From Enterobacter sp. R4-368 (lineage in GTDB: Bacteria > Pseudomonadota > Gammaproteobacteria > Enterobacterales > Enterobacteriaceae), in the NCBI RefSeq assembly GCF_000410515.1, contig NC_021500.1:4402001-4466000 (forward strand): a stretch of DNA of 64,000 nucleotides, written 5' to 3'. Shown piece by piece: positions 52,452 to 63,866 of the stretch; within the stretch, counting starts at the first letter, position 1; each line of letters starts with the position of its first letter. Below the pieces are notes generated by a model, which saw only the letters and a program-made list of their open reading frames with translations, was not told the DNA's origin and did not search any database. Made by a program: the position numbers and the translations under genes.

Positions 52452-53405
52452 TTAAAAAGCCCGTCGTATAACGTTAATAACGCTTTCCAGCACCGGATCA
52501 CGCAGGCTCAACTTATTGTAAAAAAGCGAGATTTCAAGGTGCTCGTTACTGATTGGCGGGTAATCAATTTCAACCAGCGGCCAACAGCAACTGAATAACT
52601 TAAACAGCCGCGCCGGCATTAATCCCAGCATATCGCTGTTGCCGATCAGTGCCGCAATCGTAAACATATTGTAACTACTGAAGCTTACCTGACGCTCAGG
52701 GAAAAGATCCTGTACACGCTGGCGAAGCCCGCTAAGATTTTGCCCTTCCAGCATGAGCAGCGTGTGTTCGTACTGTTGTAAAACCGCTTCATTAATCGGC
52801 CCATTTAAACAAGGGTGCCCTTTGCGGCAAACCAGCATGACACGGTCGCTATAGAGGACGTGATGATTAATGGTACGAGAGCCTGCAATATGCGTATCAA
52901 TAATTAAATCGATTTGAAACTGGCTGAGCTGGCTTTCCGCATCATTAACAGGAATATTACGCATCATCAGATGCGGCGAACTCTCTTTTATTGCCTGGAA
53001 GATAACAGGTATAACTAATGCACCAATCGATGGTGGCGTGCCGATGGTAATCGTACGTTGTTTGTCATAGCTGCCGGTCAGATCTAATGCGCCAAGAATA
53101 GACTCCAGTCCCTGGCTGATATATTCGTGCAGATGGGAAGCATAAGCCGTAGGCGTCACGCCCTGACCTTTACGAATGAAAAGCGGATCGGGAAATATTG
53201 CGCGTAATTTTTGAATGGACTGGCTAATTGCGGAAGGCGTTAAATTGAGCACTTTCGCCGCGTTGACTATCCCTTTGTGCACATATACTGCCTCAAAAAT
53301 AGTCAGTAAATTGAGATCAATATTGCGCAGCGTTCTGAAGACTTGCGGCTTATCATCGTCGGGGCGCACGGTTATTCGCTTTTCCTGCAGGTTATTATTA
53401 TCCAC
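52452..53405 (-). CDS. ybeF: LysR-type regulator YbeF
   Basis: A 317-residue LysR-family protein. The helix-turn-helix is at about 28-90 (LRNIDLNLLTIFEAVYVHKG, then AAKVLNLTPSAISQSIQKLR), followed by a substrate-binding domain. Length and order between lipA and lipB match E. coli YbeF. The C-terminal half diverges more than the HTH. Effector and regulon are not known from the sequence. Confidence 0.92.
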   Translation of the reverse strand: MDNNNLQEKRITVRPDDDKPQVFRTLRNIDLNLLTIFEAVYVHKGIVNAAKVLNLTPSAISQSIQKLRAIFPDPLFIRKGQGVTPTAYASHLHEYISQGLESILGALDLTGSYDKQRTITIGTPPSIGALVIPVIFQAIKESSPHLMMRNIPVNDAESQLSQFQIDLIIDTHIAGSRTINHHVLYSDRVMLVCRKGHPCLNGPINEAVLQQYEHTLLMLEGQNLSGLRQRVQDLFPERQVSFSSYNMFTIAALIGNSDMLGLMPARLFKLFSCCWPLVEIDYPPISNEHLEISLFYNKLSLRDPVLESVINVIRRAF

Positions 53406-53709
53406 GCTTGTGCTCCGTATTCATTCAAAATCTGAATGATAGTTGAATTTATTTTTTTTGTTGATTATTAACTTGAGTAAACATCCTGTCTCTCGTCATC
53501 ATGACGTAGTTTTTCATCGCGAGGCCAGACAATACACTAAAAAAAGATTGGACTGGAGCGTGTATACAAAGCCTGGCAACGTGCTTTAATGCTAATTTTC
53601 CCGACAAAGCAGGCAGGTTGAAAATAGAGAATATAGCTTCTATTGTAAAGCGCTAACAGGCCAAATAAATAACTACCCGCACAAAATGCGGGCTTCTATA
53701 CATGATATA
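53406..53709. other. 304-bp spacer between ybeF and lipB
   Basis: AT-rich non-coding region in the ybeF upstream area, with the lipB terminator at 53676-53693. Beyond an ATTCA-N8-TGAAT palindrome near 53421 I see no gene, RNA or repeat. Confidence 0.5.
53676..53693 (-). terminator. Terminator of lipB
   Basis: CCCGCA-CAAAA-TGCGGG, 6-bp stem; on the minus strand TAGTTATTTATTT follows. It begins 17 bp after the lipB stop. Confidence 0.65.
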
Positions 53710-54351
53710 TTAAGCGCTCATATATTGATGCGGTGGATTGTTTAGTAGCGCTAAAAATTGCTGGATAAGAATCGTCCTTAATTTATCCATATCGCTATTT
53801 TCCACCAGTTGGCTGACCTGGGTCATTTCCATACCGGCGTAACCGCAAGGATTGATGCGCATAAACGGCGCCAAATCCATATCGATATTCAGCGCCAGGC
53901 CATGGAATGAGCACCCTTTACGGATCCGCAGACCCAGGGAACAGATTTTCTTGCCTTGCACATATACACCCGGTGCGTCAGCGCGCGCCTGTGCGTTAAT
54001 CCCGAGTGTGGCCAGCGTATTGATAACGGTATTTTCCAGCAATGTGACAAGTTCGCGCACGCCTACTTTGCGCCGCTTCAGATTAATTAGTACATACATT
54101 ACCTGCTGGCCAGGTCCATGGTAGGTTACCTGGCCGCCGCGATCGCTCTGGATCACAGGAATATCCCCCGGGGCGAGCACATGTTCGGCTTTACCAGCCT
54201 GGCCTTGCGTAAAGACGGGATGGTGTTCTACCAGCCAGATTTCATCCGGCGTCGTCTCGTCGCGAGCATCTGTGAATTCATGCATTGCCCGAGAAATCGG
54301 ATCATAAGGCTGCAAACCAAGATTGCGGATAAGAATGGTGTCCTGAGACAA
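53710..54351 (-). CDS. lipB: Octanoyl-ACP:protein octanoyltransferase
   Basis: A 213-residue enzyme that transfers octanoate from ACP to lipoyl domains, before LipA adds sulfur. The catalytic loop [18 protein letters not shown], the Lys in [23 protein letters not shown] and the Cys in [12 protein letters not shown] are intact. The start is TTG 54351 with GGGGA upstream, as in E. coli. Confidence 0.96.
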   Translation of the reverse strand: MSQDTILIRNLGLQPYDPISRAMHEFTDARDETTPDEIWLVEHHPVFTQGQAGKAEHVLAPGDIPVIQSDRGGQVTYHGPGQQVMYVLINLKRRKVGVRELVTLLENTVINTLATLGINAQARADAPGVYVQGKKICSLGLRIRKGCSFHGLALNIDMDLAPFMRINPCGYAGMEMTQVSQLVENSDMDKLRTILIQQFLALLNNPPHQYMSA

Positions 54352-54402
54352 AACGGCATCCCCGGGGGAGAAAAAGAGTGGGGGAAGTATATCACAGCGA
54401 AA

Positions 54403-54430
54403 ACGTTACCCGAATGGCTCCGGGTAACGT
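54403..54430 (-). terminator. Terminator between ybeD and lipB
   Basis: ACGTTACCCG-N8-CGGGTAACGT, a perfect 10-bp stem, followed on the minus strand by TTTCGC; it lies 10 bp after the ybeD stop. Confidence 0.75.
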
Positions 54431-54439
54431 GATGAACAA

Positions 54440-54703
54440 TTACAGCACCATACGAACAATTTCGATATTGCCGAGTTCTTCGTACAGCGTCTCAACTTGC
54501 TCAATATGCGTAGCGTTAATGGTGATGGATACCGAGTGGTAATTGCCTTTGCTGCTCGGTTTTACCTGCGGAGAGTAATCACCTGGCGCATGGCGCTGTA
54601 CCACTTCAACCACCAGATCAACCAGCTCTGGTTTCGCCAGACCCATCACTTTGTAAGTAAAAGGAGTCGGGAATTCAAGCAGTTCTTTAAGATTGGTTTT
54701 CAT
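54440..54703 (-). CDS. ybeD: YbeD, DUF493 family
   Basis: An 87-residue protein with the ACT-like DUF493 fold ([45 protein letters not shown]). It is nearly identical to E. coli YbeD in length and sequence. Its molecular role is not established. It is placed between dacA and lipB as in other enterics. Confidence 0.94.
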   Translation of the reverse strand: MKTNLKELLEFPTPFTYKVMGLAKPELVDLVVEVVQRHAPGDYSPQVKPSSKGNYHSVSITINATHIEQVETLYEELGNIEIVRMVL

Positions 54704-54723
54704 GTCAGCTCCGGCGTAAAAAA

Positions 54724-54755
54724 TAAGAACTCCTGCCGCAAGGGCAGGAGTTTTT
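54724..54755 (-). terminator. Terminator of dacA
   Basis: AACTCCTGCC-GCAAG-GGCAGGAGTT, 10-bp perfect stem. On the minus strand it is followed by CTTATTTTTT, 53 bp behind the dacA stop. Confidence 0.9.
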
Positions 54756-54807
54756 CTGAGATGCTAAGTATATGGGGACGGAAATCACACTTTCAAGTGT
54801 TCAATTT

Positions 54808-56019
54808 TTAGCCAAACCAGTGATGGAACATCAATTTAATGTAATCAATGATTTTGCCGAAGAAATTACCTTCCGGGATCTCCTGCAGCACCACCAGCGG
54901 GCGCTGTTCGATGGTTTTGCCATCCAACTGGAAGTTAATAGAGCCAACCACCTGATTTTTCTGCAGCGGTGCGTGCAGCTCGCTGGTGTTCAGCACATAG
55001 CTGGCTTTCAGATCTTTCATACGGCCGCGCGGAATGGTCAGGTACACGTCTTTATCAACACCCAGCGAAGCACGATCGCTGTCGCCAAACCATGCAGGCT
55101 CTGAAGCAAACTCTTTACCGGCTTTAATTGGGCTTACAGTTTCAAAGAAACGGAAGCCCCAGGTCAGCAGTTTCTTGCTTTCGGTTTCACGGCCTTTAAA
55201 CGTGCGACCACCCATTACAGCAGATATCAGGCGCATCTGGCCTTCGGTCGCTGACGCCACCAGGTTATAACCCGCTTTATCGGTATGACCGGTTTTAATC
55301 CCGTCAACATTCAAGCTGTTATCCCACAGCAGGCCATTACGGTTGGTCTGACGAATGCCGTTAAAGGTGAACTCTTTCTCTTTATAAATGGAGTATTCGT
55401 TCGGCACATCGCGGATCAGCGCCTGACCAATCAGCGCCATGTCACGCGCGGAGCTGTACTGACCATCAGCATCCAGGCCATGTACGGTCTGGAAGTGACT
55501 GTTTTGCAGGCCCAGTGCTTTCACATAGTTATTCATCAGGCCGACAAACGCGTCCTGGCTGCCCGCCACATAATCGGCCATCGCCACGCAGGCATCGTTA
55601 CCGGATTGCAGGTTGATACCACGGATCAACTGGGAAACTGGCACTTGCATACCAGGTTTCAGGAACATCAGGGAAGAGCCACGGAACACCGGGTTGCCGG
55701 TCGCCCAGGCGTCGTTACCAATCGTGACCAGATCGCTGTCTTTAAATTTGCCCGCTTTCATGGCCTGGCCAATGACATAGCTGGTCATCATTTTGGTCAG
55801 ACTTGCCGGATCGCGGCGCGCATCGGCGTTTTGCTCAGCCAGCACTTTGCCGGAGTTATAGTCGATCAGGATATAGGATTCCGCGTCAATCTGCGGAACG
55901 CCCGGGATCATGGTCTTAATATTCAGGTCATCGGCATGCGCAGCGGAAAGAGAGGCTGCAGTCAGCGCCGTGGTGAGCGCCAGGCGCTGCATAAAACGAA
56001 CGGAAAAAGTGGTCTTCAT
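54808..56019 (-). CDS. dacA: D-alanyl-D-alanine carboxypeptidase PBP5
   Basis: A 403-residue penicillin-binding protein that trims pentapeptide stems in the periplasm. It has a signal peptide (ending SLSAAHA), the SxxK motif SLTKMM, SGND (SxN) and KTGHT (KTG), and the C-terminal amphipathic membrane anchor ([18 protein letters not shown]). It starts the region of elongation genes on the minus strand. Confidence 0.97.
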   Translation of the reverse strand: MKTTFSVRFMQRLALTTALTAASLSAAHADDLNIKTMIPGVPQIDAESYILIDYNSGKVLAEQNADARRDPASLTKMMTSYVIGQAMKAGKFKDSDLVTIGNDAWATGNPVFRGSSLMFLKPGMQVPVSQLIRGINLQSGNDACVAMADYVAGSQDAFVGLMNNYVKALGLQNSHFQTVHGLDADGQYSSARDMALIGQALIRDVPNEYSIYKEKEFTFNGIRQTNRNGLLWDNSLNVDGIKTGHTDKAGYNLVASATEGQMRLISAVMGGRTFKGRETESKKLLTWGFRFFETVSPIKAGKEFASEPAWFGDSDRASLGVDKDVYLTIPRGRMKDLKASYVLNTSELHAPLQKNQVVGSINFQLDGKTIEQRPLVVLQEIPEGNFFGKIIDYIKLMFHHWFG

Positions 56020-56157
56020 GGTCGAACAACGACATCCGTGATGGAGTTAAAAAAGTGCCTTACTATAGCAAAAGCTATACATGCAGGCATCTGACTTTCA
56101 GCATGACTTTGTTAATGTTGCTGACATAAGTTGACAAAGTCAGACACCTTCGCAAGT

Positions 56158-57351
56158 TTACTGGGCATTCGTGACAAATGACTGCAATTGCGCCTCGTTT
56201 TGCAGACGTTGCTGCAACGCGCTGGCGTCCGCTTTGTTGCTGAACGGCCCTAACTGTACGCGCCAGACAGCACCGTTTTGCGTGACGCGGCCAGGAACCG
56301 CAAACTGCTGCGCCAGGCGCTGCTGATATTGCTGAGCACGGGTCTGATCGCTGACGGCTCCCACCTGCACCATATAACCGCCACTGCTTGCCGCCGCAGC
56401 GCTACTGGCAGGCGCGGCCGTATGTACGTTGCCCTGTACCGAACCCGGTGCTGTAACGGGCGAAGTGCGCGTCGGTGTGTAAGTTTGTACAGCCGGAGCA
56501 GTCTGCGCGGCCGGCGTAGCCGTTGGCGTCACAGATGTTGTTGCAGGTTGCGCTACTGTCGCGGTGGAAGTATTAGCGCTTCCTTCCAGTACGCCAGCGG
56601 CGAGTGGGGTTGGCGCGCCCAGGAAGCCACCGCTACGTACCGGCGCAGCAGTGGTGTCGTCGCTTTTCAGCGTATCATTGCTGATCGCGTGTACGTTGCC
56701 CTGCGGTTCTTCAGGCTGCGGAGCCGAAGAGACACTGCCAAGACCGCCGCCAAGATCGGGACGCGCTGGCAAGGCGTAGGTTTGCTGTGCAACTTTCGTA
56801 CACGCCATACCCGGGCCGGAAAGGGAACCATCCTGCGCAACGATAATCGGATCGATACGCACTTTGGTGTTATTGGAGGTATTCAGTCGATCCGCTGCCG
56901 CGCGCGACAGGGAAATTACGCGATCGTTACCGTAGGGGCCGCGATCGTTAATACGCACCACGATCATGCGACCATTCGCCAGGTTGGTGATACGCGCATA
57001 GCTCGGTATGGGCAGTGTCGGATGCGCTGCGGTAAGCTGCATCGGATCGAACGCTTCGCCGGAGGCGGTCAAATTACTGCCGGGTTCGGCATCGTAAATC
57101 GCCGCAAAACCCGCCTGGCTAAAGTTCGCCGGATTCTGCACAATTTTGTAGCGCTTACCGTCGCGTTCATAATCCTGATTCGCCGTGGCGACAGGCGCTT
57201 CGTAATGAGGCTCCGCACCGCTAATTTCAACGACAGGGCCGTTACACACCGCAGGTTGCGGCGCTACGGTCGTCTGCTGCTGACCATCATCGTTCGAACA
57301 TGCCGCCAGTAATCCTGCTGCTATGCAGATCCCAAGCCATTGCTTACGCAT
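56158..57351 (-). CDS. rlpA: Septal-ring lytic transglycosylase lipoprotein RlpA
   Basis: A 397-residue lipoprotein (lipobox LLAAC, Cys about 18). It has a double-psi beta-barrel domain (FSQAGFAAIYDAEPGSNLTASGE; VRINDRGPYGNDRVISLS), a long Ala/Thr/Pro-rich linker and a C-terminal SPOR domain that binds denuded septal peptidoglycan (GGYMVQVGAVSDQTRAQQY). GAGGTG before ATG 57351 defines the start. It is 10 bp downstream of mrdB. Confidence 0.94.
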   Translation of the reverse strand: MRKQWLGICIAAGLLAACSNDDGQQQTTVAPQPAVCNGPVVEISGAEPHYEAPVATANQDYERDGKRYKIVQNPANFSQAGFAAIYDAEPGSNLTASGEAFDPMQLTAAHPTLPIPSYARITNLANGRMIVVRINDRGPYGNDRVISLSRAAADRLNTSNNTKVRIDPIIVAQDGSLSGPGMACTKVAQQTYALPARPDLGGGLGSVSSAPQPEEPQGNVHAISNDTLKSDDTTAAPVRSGGFLGAPTPLAAGVLEGSANTSTATVAQPATTSVTPTATPAAQTAPAVQTYTPTRTSPVTAPGSVQGNVHTAAPASSAAAASSGGYMVQVGAVSDQTRAQQYQQRLAQQFAVPGRVTQNGAVWRVQLGPFSNKADASALQQRLQNEAQLQSFVTNAQ

Positions 57352-57361
57352 TGCCCACCTC

Positions 57362-58474
57362 TTATACGCTCTTTGACAACATTTTCCTGTGGGTATGGAT
57401 CGACATAACGATACCAAACCCGGCCATGAGTACGATCAGGGCAGAACCCCCGTAACTGATCAGTGGCAGCGGAACGCCCACCACTGGCAGGATACCACTC
57501 ACCATACCAATATTTACGAACACATAAACGAACAAAATCAACATTAAACCACCGGCCATAACGCGTCCGAACGTGGTTTGCGCCCGGGCGGCAATCCACA
57601 GCCCACGCATAATCAGCAACACATATAGCGCCAGCAAAATCAGGATGCCGATGAGGCCCAGCTCTTCTGCCAGCACGGCAAAGATAAAGTCGGTATGGCG
57701 TTCGGGCAGAAACTCCAGTTGCGACTGGGTTCCATGCAGCCAGCCTTTACCGCTCAGACCGCCAGAGCCGATGGCGATTTTTGACTGAATAATATGATAG
57801 CCCGCGCCGAGCGGATCGGTTTCCGGATCGAGCAGCATCATCACGCGCTGGCGCTGATAATCATGCATCAGGAAGAACCACAACACGGGGATAAATGCCG
57901 CTACCAGCACTGCGGCAATGCCAATCAATCGCCAGCTTAACCCGGAAAGAAACAGCACAAACAGCCCGGAGAGCACCACGAGGATCGAGGTTCCCAAATC
58001 CGGTTGCGCCGCCACCAGCAGCGTCGGCACGAAAATCAGCGCCAGCGCGATTGCGGTATTTTTCAGCGAAGGCGGGCAGACATCGCGGTTAATAAAGCGC
58101 GCCACCATCAACGGTACGGCTATTTTGGCTATTTCTGAAGGCTGGAAACGCACCACGCCCAAATCGAGCCAGCGCTGCGCGCCTTTTGAGATAGCGCCGA
58201 AAGCGTCCACCGCGACAAGCAACACGACGCAGAAAATGTAGAGATAGGGCGCCCAACCTTCATAGACGCGTGGCGGCACCTGCGCCAGGATAACCATGAT
58301 AATCAGCCCCATGGCGATTTGGCCGATTTTGCGCTCGGTCATACCGATATCCTGGCCGCTGGCGCTCCAGATAACGATCGCGCTGTAAAACAGCAGCGCA
58401 AGGATAATCAGCAGCAGCACCGGATCGATGTGGATTTTATCCCAGAACGATTTCTTGTTCGGATTATCCGTCAT
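57362..58474 (-). CDS. mrdB: Rod-shape peptidoglycan glycosyltransferase RodA
   Basis: A 370-residue SEDS polymerase of ten helices. Conserved segments are [21 protein letters not shown] and [24 protein letters not shown] (here [18 protein letters not shown]), and [16 protein letters not shown]. It makes glycan strands with PBP2, whose gene mrdA ends 1 bp upstream. The start at 58474 is the [11 protein letters not shown] form; the longer frame runs into mrdA. Confidence 0.96.
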   Translation of the reverse strand: MTDNPNKKSFWDKIHIDPVLLLIILALLFYSAIVIWSASGQDIGMTERKIGQIAMGLIIMVILAQVPPRVYEGWAPYLYIFCVVLLVAVDAFGAISKGAQRWLDLGVVRFQPSEIAKIAVPLMVARFINRDVCPPSLKNTAIALALIFVPTLLVAAQPDLGTSILVVLSGLFVLFLSGLSWRLIGIAAVLVAAFIPVLWFFLMHDYQRQRVMMLLDPETDPLGAGYHIIQSKIAIGSGGLSGKGWLHGTQSQLEFLPERHTDFIFAVLAEELGLIGILILLALYVLLIMRGLWIAARAQTTFGRVMAGGLMLILFVYVFVNIGMVSGILPVVGVPLPLISYGGSALIVLMAGFGIVMSIHTHRKMLSKSV

Positions 58475-58475
58475 G

Positions 58476-60377
58476 TTATTGGTCCTCCACTGCTGCCGTG
58501 GACGGGTTTTCCGTTGGCAGCTCGGTGTTGTTATCGCCAAGCATAATGTGATCGAGGATCTGGCGCATAATCGTACCCACCGCCGGACCAGCGCCACCGT
58601 TTTCCAGAATGACGGCGACGGCGACCTGCGGGTTGTCGTAAGGGGCGAATGCCGTCATTAGTTTATGGTCGCGCAGACGTTCGGCAATACGGTGGGCGTT
58701 ATAGGTTTCGTTGGCTTTCAAGCCAAAGACCTGGGCGGTACCGGATTTCGCCGCGACTTTGTACGGCGCGTTGGCGAAATACTTATGACCCGTACCGTTC
58801 GGACGGTTGGCTACTCCATACATCCCATCTTTGGCAATCTCCCAGTAGCCAGAGTGAATATCACCCACCGGCGGCTGTGCCGGCTGTTGCCACGGCACTT
58901 GTTTGCCATCTTCTACCGTGCTCATCAGCAGGTGCGGCACTTTAACAACGCCGTCATTAATCAGCGTCATCATCGCTTTGTTCATCTGCAATGGCGTTGC
59001 TGTCCAGTAACCCTGGCCTATCCCTACTGGAATGGTATCGCCCTGATACCACGGCTTTTTAAAGCGCTTCAGTTTCCATTCGCGGGTTGGCATGTTCCCG
59101 GCGCGCTCTTCCGAGAGGTCAACGCCGGTATAGTGACCGTAGCCAAATTTGCCCATCCATTCTGCCAGGCGGTCAATGCCCATATCATAGGCGACCTGAT
59201 AGAAGAAGGTATCGGCGGATTCTTCCAGCGACTTGGTAACATTCAGGTGGCCGTGACCCCATTTTTTCCAGTCGCGGTAACGTTTTTCCGAGCCGGGTAA
59301 TTGCCACCAGCCGGGATCGAACAAGCTGGTATTGCGCGTGATCACCCCGGCGCTGAGTGCGGAAACGGCCACATACGGTTTCACCGTCGACGCAGGCGGG
59401 TAAACCCCTTGTGTGGCGCGGTTGATCAGCGGCGTATTTGGGTCGTTTAACAGTGAAGAGTAATCTTTGCTGGAAATGCCATCGACAAACAGGTTCGGGT
59501 CGTAGCTTGGCATCGACACCAGCGCGAGAATGCTGCCATTGCGTGGATCGGTCACGACCACAGCGGCACGGCTGCCGGCGAGCAGCGTTTCAATATATTG
59601 CTGAAGTTTTAAATCCAGCGTCAGGTAGATATCGTGACCTGCCTGTGGCGGCACCTCTTTGAGCTGACGGATCACGCGGCCGCGGTTGTTGACTTCCACC
59701 TCTTCATAACCGGTCTGACCGTGCAGCACATCTTCGTAATAACGCTCAATACCCAGTTTACCGATATCGTGGGTGGCAGCGTAGTTTGCCAGCTTGCCCT
59801 CTTTATCCAGCCGTTCGACATCTTTATCGTTAATTTTCGACACGTAGCCAATAACGTGCGTCAGCGCGGAACCATACGGATAAAAGCGGCGCTTATAGCC
59901 CTTGACCTCAACGCCGGGAAAACGGTACTGGTTTACCGCAAAGCGCGCCACCTGGACTTCCGTCAGGTTAGTTTTTACCGGGATTGAGGTGAAGCGGTGC
60001 GAGCGTGAGCGCTCTTTTTTGAAGTTGGCGATATCGTCGTCATTCAGATCCACCACATCGCGCAGGGCATCCAGCGTTTGCTGCACATCATCAACTTTCT
60101 CCGGCATCATCTCGACCTGATAGATGGTGCGGTTCAGCGCCAGCGGCGTGCCGTTGCGATCGTAGATAATGCCGCGGCTGGGCGCGATAGGCACCAGCTT
60201 GATGCGGTTTTCGTTGGAGCGGGTCTGGTAGTCCGCAAAACGGACGATTTGCAGGTTATAAAGGTTGGCTACCAGCACGCCGGTAAGCAGCAAAATCCCC
60301 GTAAAAGCGACCAGCGCCCGGCGCACAAACAGCGCGGACTCAGCCGTATAGTCGCGAAAAGAATTCTGTAATTTCAT
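58476..60377 (-). CDS. mrdA: Penicillin-binding protein 2 (elongasome transpeptidase)
   Basis: A 633-residue class B PBP with one N-terminal membrane helix (about 20-42), a dimerisation/pedestal domain and a transpeptidase domain with STVK (about residue 330), SADT (SxN) and KSGTA (KTG box). It cross-links side-wall peptidoglycan made by RodA. The order mrdA-mrdB-rlpA-dacA is conserved. Confidence 0.97.
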   Translation of the reverse strand: MKLQNSFRDYTAESALFVRRALVAFTGILLLTGVLVANLYNLQIVRFADYQTRSNENRIKLVPIAPSRGIIYDRNGTPLALNRTIYQVEMMPEKVDDVQQTLDALRDVVDLNDDDIANFKKERSRSHRFTSIPVKTNLTEVQVARFAVNQYRFPGVEVKGYKRRFYPYGSALTHVIGYVSKINDKDVERLDKEGKLANYAATHDIGKLGIERYYEDVLHGQTGYEEVEVNNRGRVIRQLKEVPPQAGHDIYLTLDLKLQQYIETLLAGSRAAVVVTDPRNGSILALVSMPSYDPNLFVDGISSKDYSSLLNDPNTPLINRATQGVYPPASTVKPYVAVSALSAGVITRNTSLFDPGWWQLPGSEKRYRDWKKWGHGHLNVTKSLEESADTFFYQVAYDMGIDRLAEWMGKFGYGHYTGVDLSEERAGNMPTREWKLKRFKKPWYQGDTIPVGIGQGYWTATPLQMNKAMMTLINDGVVKVPHLLMSTVEDGKQVPWQQPAQPPVGDIHSGYWEIAKDGMYGVANRPNGTGHKYFANAPYKVAAKSGTAQVFGLKANETYNAHRIAERLRDHKLMTAFAPYDNPQVAVAVILENGGAGPAVGTIMRQILDHIMLGDNNTELPTENPSTAAVEDQ

Positions 60378-60406
60378 CCGCTGCTTAATCTACCCAAGAC
60401 TCGTCG

Positions 60407-60874
60407 TTACTCACGGTGATAAGGATGGTTGGTGGTAATACTCCATGCGCGATACAGGCTTTCGGCAACCAGCACGCGCACCAGCGGGTGAGGTAACGTT
60501 AGCGCAGAGAGTGACCAACTTTGTTCTGCCGCCGCTTTGCAGGCCGGGGATAACCCTTCCGGCCCGCCAATAAGCAAGCTGACATCGCGCCCGTCTTGCT
60601 TCCAGCGTTCCAGTTCGTTTGCCAGCTGCGGCGTATCCCAGGGTTTGCCCGGAATATCAAGGGTAACGATACGATTTTTGCCAGCCGCGGCTAGCATCAG
60701 TTCACCCTCTTTATCGAGAATGCGTTTGATATCTGCGTTCTTGCCGCGCTTTCCCGCCGGAATCTCGATTAACTCGAACGGCATATCTTTTGGAAAGCGG
60801 CGCAGGTATTCACTAAAACCTGTCTGTACCCAGTCCGGCATTTTCGTGCCGACGGCGACCAGTTGCAGTTTCAC
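60407..60874 (-). CDS. rlmH: 23S rRNA pseudouridine-1915 N3-methyltransferase
   Basis: A 155-residue SPOUT-class methyltransferase. The trefoil-knot motif [14 protein letters not shown] and the C-terminal [22 protein letters not shown] are intact. It modifies 23S rRNA in assembled 70S ribosomes. The start is GTG 60874, 3 bp behind rsfS, so the two are co-translated. Confidence 0.97.
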   Translation of the reverse strand: MKLQLVAVGTKMPDWVQTGFSEYLRRFPKDMPFELIEIPAGKRGKNADIKRILDKEGELMLAAAGKNRIVTLDIPGKPWDTPQLANELERWKQDGRDVSLLIGGPEGLSPACKAAAEQSWSLSALTLPHPLVRVLVAESLYRAWSITTNHPYHRE

Positions 60875-60877
60875 GCA

Positions 60878-61195
60878 TTAACCCCAGAGTTTTTCCAGCT
60901 CATACAGGCGACGGCTCTCTTCCTGCATGACGTGGACAATCACATCGCCTAAATCGACAACGACCCAGTCCGCGGCGCTTTCACCTTCGACACCCAACGG
61001 CATCATGCCGGCGGCGCGCGATTCCTGCACCACATGATCCGCAATAGAGATAACGTGACGCGTAGATGTACCGGTGCAGATAATCATGCAGTCGGTGATA
61101 CTGGATTTACCCTGAACGTCAATGGCGACGATATCCTGACCTTTCAGGTCATCAATTTTGTCGATAACAAAATCCTGGAGTGCTTTACCCTGCAA
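60878..61195 (-). CDS. rsfS: Ribosome silencing factor RsfS
   Basis: A 105-residue protein that binds uL14 and blocks 50S-30S joining under starvation. The conserved core [22 protein letters not shown] and [20 protein letters not shown] are present. The start is TTG 61195 with GGGGGAA upstream. The 242-bp spacer to cobC should hold its promoter. Confidence 0.97.
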   Translation of the reverse strand: MQGKALQDFVIDKIDDLKGQDIVAIDVQGKSSITDCMIICTGTSTRHVISIADHVVQESRAAGMMPLGVEGESAADWVVVDLGDVIVHVMQEESRRLYELEKLWG

Positions 61196-61437
61196 GTGTT
61201 CCCCCTGGGGTGAGTAAAAAATGTACTGTTAATGAACGGCCTGACATTATACCTGAACTGCATCGATTGTCGGGGTATGAGAGACCCGGCAAGTTTAAAA
61301 GTTGGCTATCATCCCATCACGGGCGCGTGATTGCATTGCCATTTTTGTAAAACAATTTCTGCGCGCGGAGGATAACAGCCTGTGAGGGCGTGTCAATGAC
61401 CGAATCAGTGGTGTGAATAGGATGCATGAAAAACAGG

Positions 61438-62055
61438 CTATGCATCGTCCGCGTGCCATGCTGCCCGGCTATTTAATACCCGCAGCGTGGCGAAATCATC
61501 ATGGATATCAATAGCGCTCCAGCACCCTTGATCAACACGAAAATGCCACAGTGATGCAGCAGGCATGTTGAGCAAGCGGGCGATCAACAAACTCAAAACT
61601 CCCTGATGGCTGGCGATCAACACATTCTTGTGCTGACTTTTTATATCGGCAACGAGCGCAATAACTTGCTCAATTCGTGCAGAAAATGCCTGAAATCCTT
61701 CACCATTGGTAGGAACGGTGTGCTGCCAGTCGGTACACCAGGCGGCATAGTTTTGCGGATCTTCTCGCGTTAAATCGCGATGATGGCGCATTTCCCAGTC
61801 GCCAAAAAACATCTCATTGAGTAATGGTGTGGTATGAACGGTCAGCGTGCGCGATTCCAGCACGCGCGCGGCCGTCTGCTGCGCGCGCTCCAGTTCGCTA
61901 CACAGCACATAATCGAAGGGTACATGAGCGAGTAGATCGCGCAGAGTTTTCGCCTGCGCCAGCCCCTTGGGCGTCAGCGGAGTCGGTGAATGACCGCTAT
62001 AAAGCCCGGCGACATTCGCTTCGGTTTCTCCGTGGCGTATCAGCCAGAGTCGCAT
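61438..62055 (-). CDS. cobC: Alpha-ribazole-5'-phosphate phosphatase (histidine phosphatase family)
   Basis: A 205-residue phosphatase with the catalytic LIRHGETEAN near the N-terminus and a second His in LIASHQGVLSLL. It removes phosphate in the nucleotide-loop assembly of cobalamin. The start at 62055 has GGGAG upstream. It is divergent from cobD, the arrangement known from Salmonella. Confidence 0.92.
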   Translation of the reverse strand: MRLWLIRHGETEANVAGLYSGHSPTPLTPKGLAQAKTLRDLLAHVPFDYVLCSELERAQQTAARVLESRTLTVHTTPLLNEMFFGDWEMRHHRDLTREDPQNYAAWCTDWQHTVPTNGEGFQAFSARIEQVIALVADIKSQHKNVLIASHQGVLSLLIARLLNMPAASLWHFRVDQGCWSAIDIHDDFATLRVLNSRAAWHADDA

Positions 62056-62154
62056 GATGGTCTCCCGTCTGGATTTGTGCGCAAAGTTTACCATCGCGCC
62101 CTCAATCACGGCCTCTTTTTCGTTTAAGATAACGGCTTTTAACCGGAGCGGAAG

Positions 62155-63249
62155 ATGGCTTTGTTTCACAGTGCGCATGGTGGCAACACGCGTGAGGCGG
62201 CAGAATTGTTGGGGATATCAGCGGAGCAGTTGCTTGATTTCAGTGCCAACATTAATCCGGCTGGCATGCCGGCATCGCTTAAACATGCGTTGCAAAATAA
62301 TCTGTCGCTCGCCGAGCGCTACCCGGATGTTGAGTATCAGCGTCTGCATCAGGTACTGGCGGCTCATCACCAGGTGCCCGCTTCATGGATACTTGCCGGA
62401 AATGGTGAAACGGAAGCGATCTTTGCGCTGGTCAACATGCTTAAGCCACGTCAAGTGATGCTGATAACGCCTGGGTTTGCCGAGTATCGCCGGGCGCTGG
62501 CGTTGGTGGACTGCGGGATTCGCGACTATCAATTACGTGAGAGTGATGGCTGGCAGCTTACTGATGCGTTGCTGGGCGCGCTGACCGCCGATCTCGACTG
62601 TTTATTTCTCTGTACACCCAATAACCCCACCGGTTTGTTGCCGGACGAGGCTCTGCTGCACGCGATTGCCGCCCGTTGTAAATCGCTGGAAATTACGCTT
62701 GTCCTCGACGAAGCCTTCATGGATTTTATTGCTGAACGCGAAGGTTTTATTCCTTATCTGGCAAACAATCCGCACGTTTGGGTGCTGCGTTCACTCACCA
62801 AGTTTTACGCCATTCCTGGCCTGCGACTGGGGTATGTGCTGGGCAGCAACGAACAGCAAGTCCGGTCTATGCGCGATGCGCAGATGCCATGGTCCATCAA
62901 TGCCTTTGCCGCGCTCGCCGGTGAGGTAATTTTGCAGGACAGTGACTATCAGCAGGCAAGCTGGAACTGGCTCAATAACGAACGTCCGCGTCTGTTCGCC
63001 GCGCTAAGTGTGCTGTCGGGGTTAACGGTCTGGCCTGGCTGTGCAAACTATCTTTTTTTGCGCTGTGACGTGCCGGGTCTGGAGTTACAACAGGCCTTGC
63101 TTTCCCGCCATATTTTGATTCGTAGCTGCGCCAATTATCCAGGGCTCGATGCGCGCTATTATCGTGTGGCGGTGCGAAGCGAAAGGGAGAATGATCGGCT
63201 CATCGCTGCCATGGCGGCGGTGATCAGCGGTACAAACTCTGCTCGTTGA
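62155..63249 (+). CDS. cobD: L-threonine-O-3-phosphate decarboxylase
   Basis: A 364-residue class I-fold PLP enzyme that makes aminopropanol phosphate for the cobalamin side chain. It has [11 protein letters not shown] near the N-terminus, [18 protein letters not shown] and the PLP Lys in [26 protein letters not shown] precedes the ATG. Its last 26 bp overlap nadD tail to tail. Confidence 0.93.
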   Translation: MALFHSAHGGNTREAAELLGISAEQLLDFSANINPAGMPASLKHALQNNLSLAERYPDVEYQRLHQVLAAHHQVPASWILAGNGETEAIFALVNMLKPRQVMLITPGFAEYRRALALVDCGIRDYQLRESDGWQLTDALLGALTADLDCLFLCTPNNPTGLLPDEALLHAIAARCKSLEITLVLDEAFMDFIAEREGFIPYLANNPHVWVLRSLTKFYAIPGLRLGYVLGSNEQQVRSMRDAQMPWSINAFAALAGEVILQDSDYQQASWNWLNNERPRLFAALSVLSGLTVWPGCANYLFLRCDVPGLELQQALLSRHILIRSCANYPGLDARYYRVAVRSERENDRLIAAMAAVISGTNSAR

Positions 63250-63865
63250 TATATGCCAGGACGGACTCAGGGAGCAGATCATCACACTTTTCACCGTGCT
63301 CCAGCCGTTCACGGATAAGCGTTGCCGAAATGTTGAACCACGGCGTTTCGGCAAGGTAAATCCGTCCGGCGGGTAAAACATGCAGCTCTTCAGGATTGGT
63401 GGTGAGATGGGCTTCCAGCCACTGCTGGTGCGCTTCCTGCTCCATCGTCAGCGGGTAACCCGGGCGGCGGCAGACAATCAGATGGCAGTTATCCAGAATG
63501 GTCTCGTAGTGATGCCAGGTGGGGAAGGTGAGCAGTGAATCCTGGCCAATGATAAACGCCAGTGGGTGTCGCGTACCTTGCTCTTCCCGCCACTCTTGTA
63601 AGGTTTGCGCCGTGTATGATGGGGTGTCGCGGCGAAGTTCGCGTTCATCAAGGGTGAATAAGGGCTTGTCGGCAATGGCCAGCTCGACCATTTTTTTGCG
63701 TTGCTGGCTGCTGGCCTCCGGTTGTGCGCGGTGTGGCGGCACGTTATTGGGCATGATGATCACCCTGGAAAGGCCAATCTGGTTCGCCAGCGCTTCCACA
63801 GGTTTCAGGTGTCCATAATGGACCGGATCGAATGTACCGCCAAACAGTGCCTGCAACTGATTCAT
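63224..63865 (-). CDS. nadD: Nicotinate-nucleotide adenylyltransferase
   Basis: A 213-residue nucleotidyltransferase with [15 protein letters not shown] (T/HxGH motif) and [10 protein letters not shown] (ISSTxxR-type motif). It makes deamido-NAD. The start ATG 63865 comes one base after the holA stop; no clear Shine-Dalgarno is seen, so translation is probably coupled to holA. An ATG three codons upstream (63874) lies inside holA. The 3' end overlaps cobD. Confidence 0.95.
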   Translation of the reverse strand: MNQLQALFGGTFDPVHYGHLKPVEALANQIGLSRVIIMPNNVPPHRAQPEASSQQRKKMVELAIADKPLFTLDERELRRDTPSYTAQTLQEWREEQGTRHPLAFIIGQDSLLTFPTWHHYETILDNCHLIVCRRPGYPLTMEQEAHQQWLEAHLTTNPEELHVLPAGRIYLAETPWFNISATLIRERLEHGEKCDDLLPESVLAYINEQSLYR

Positions 63866-63866
63866 A

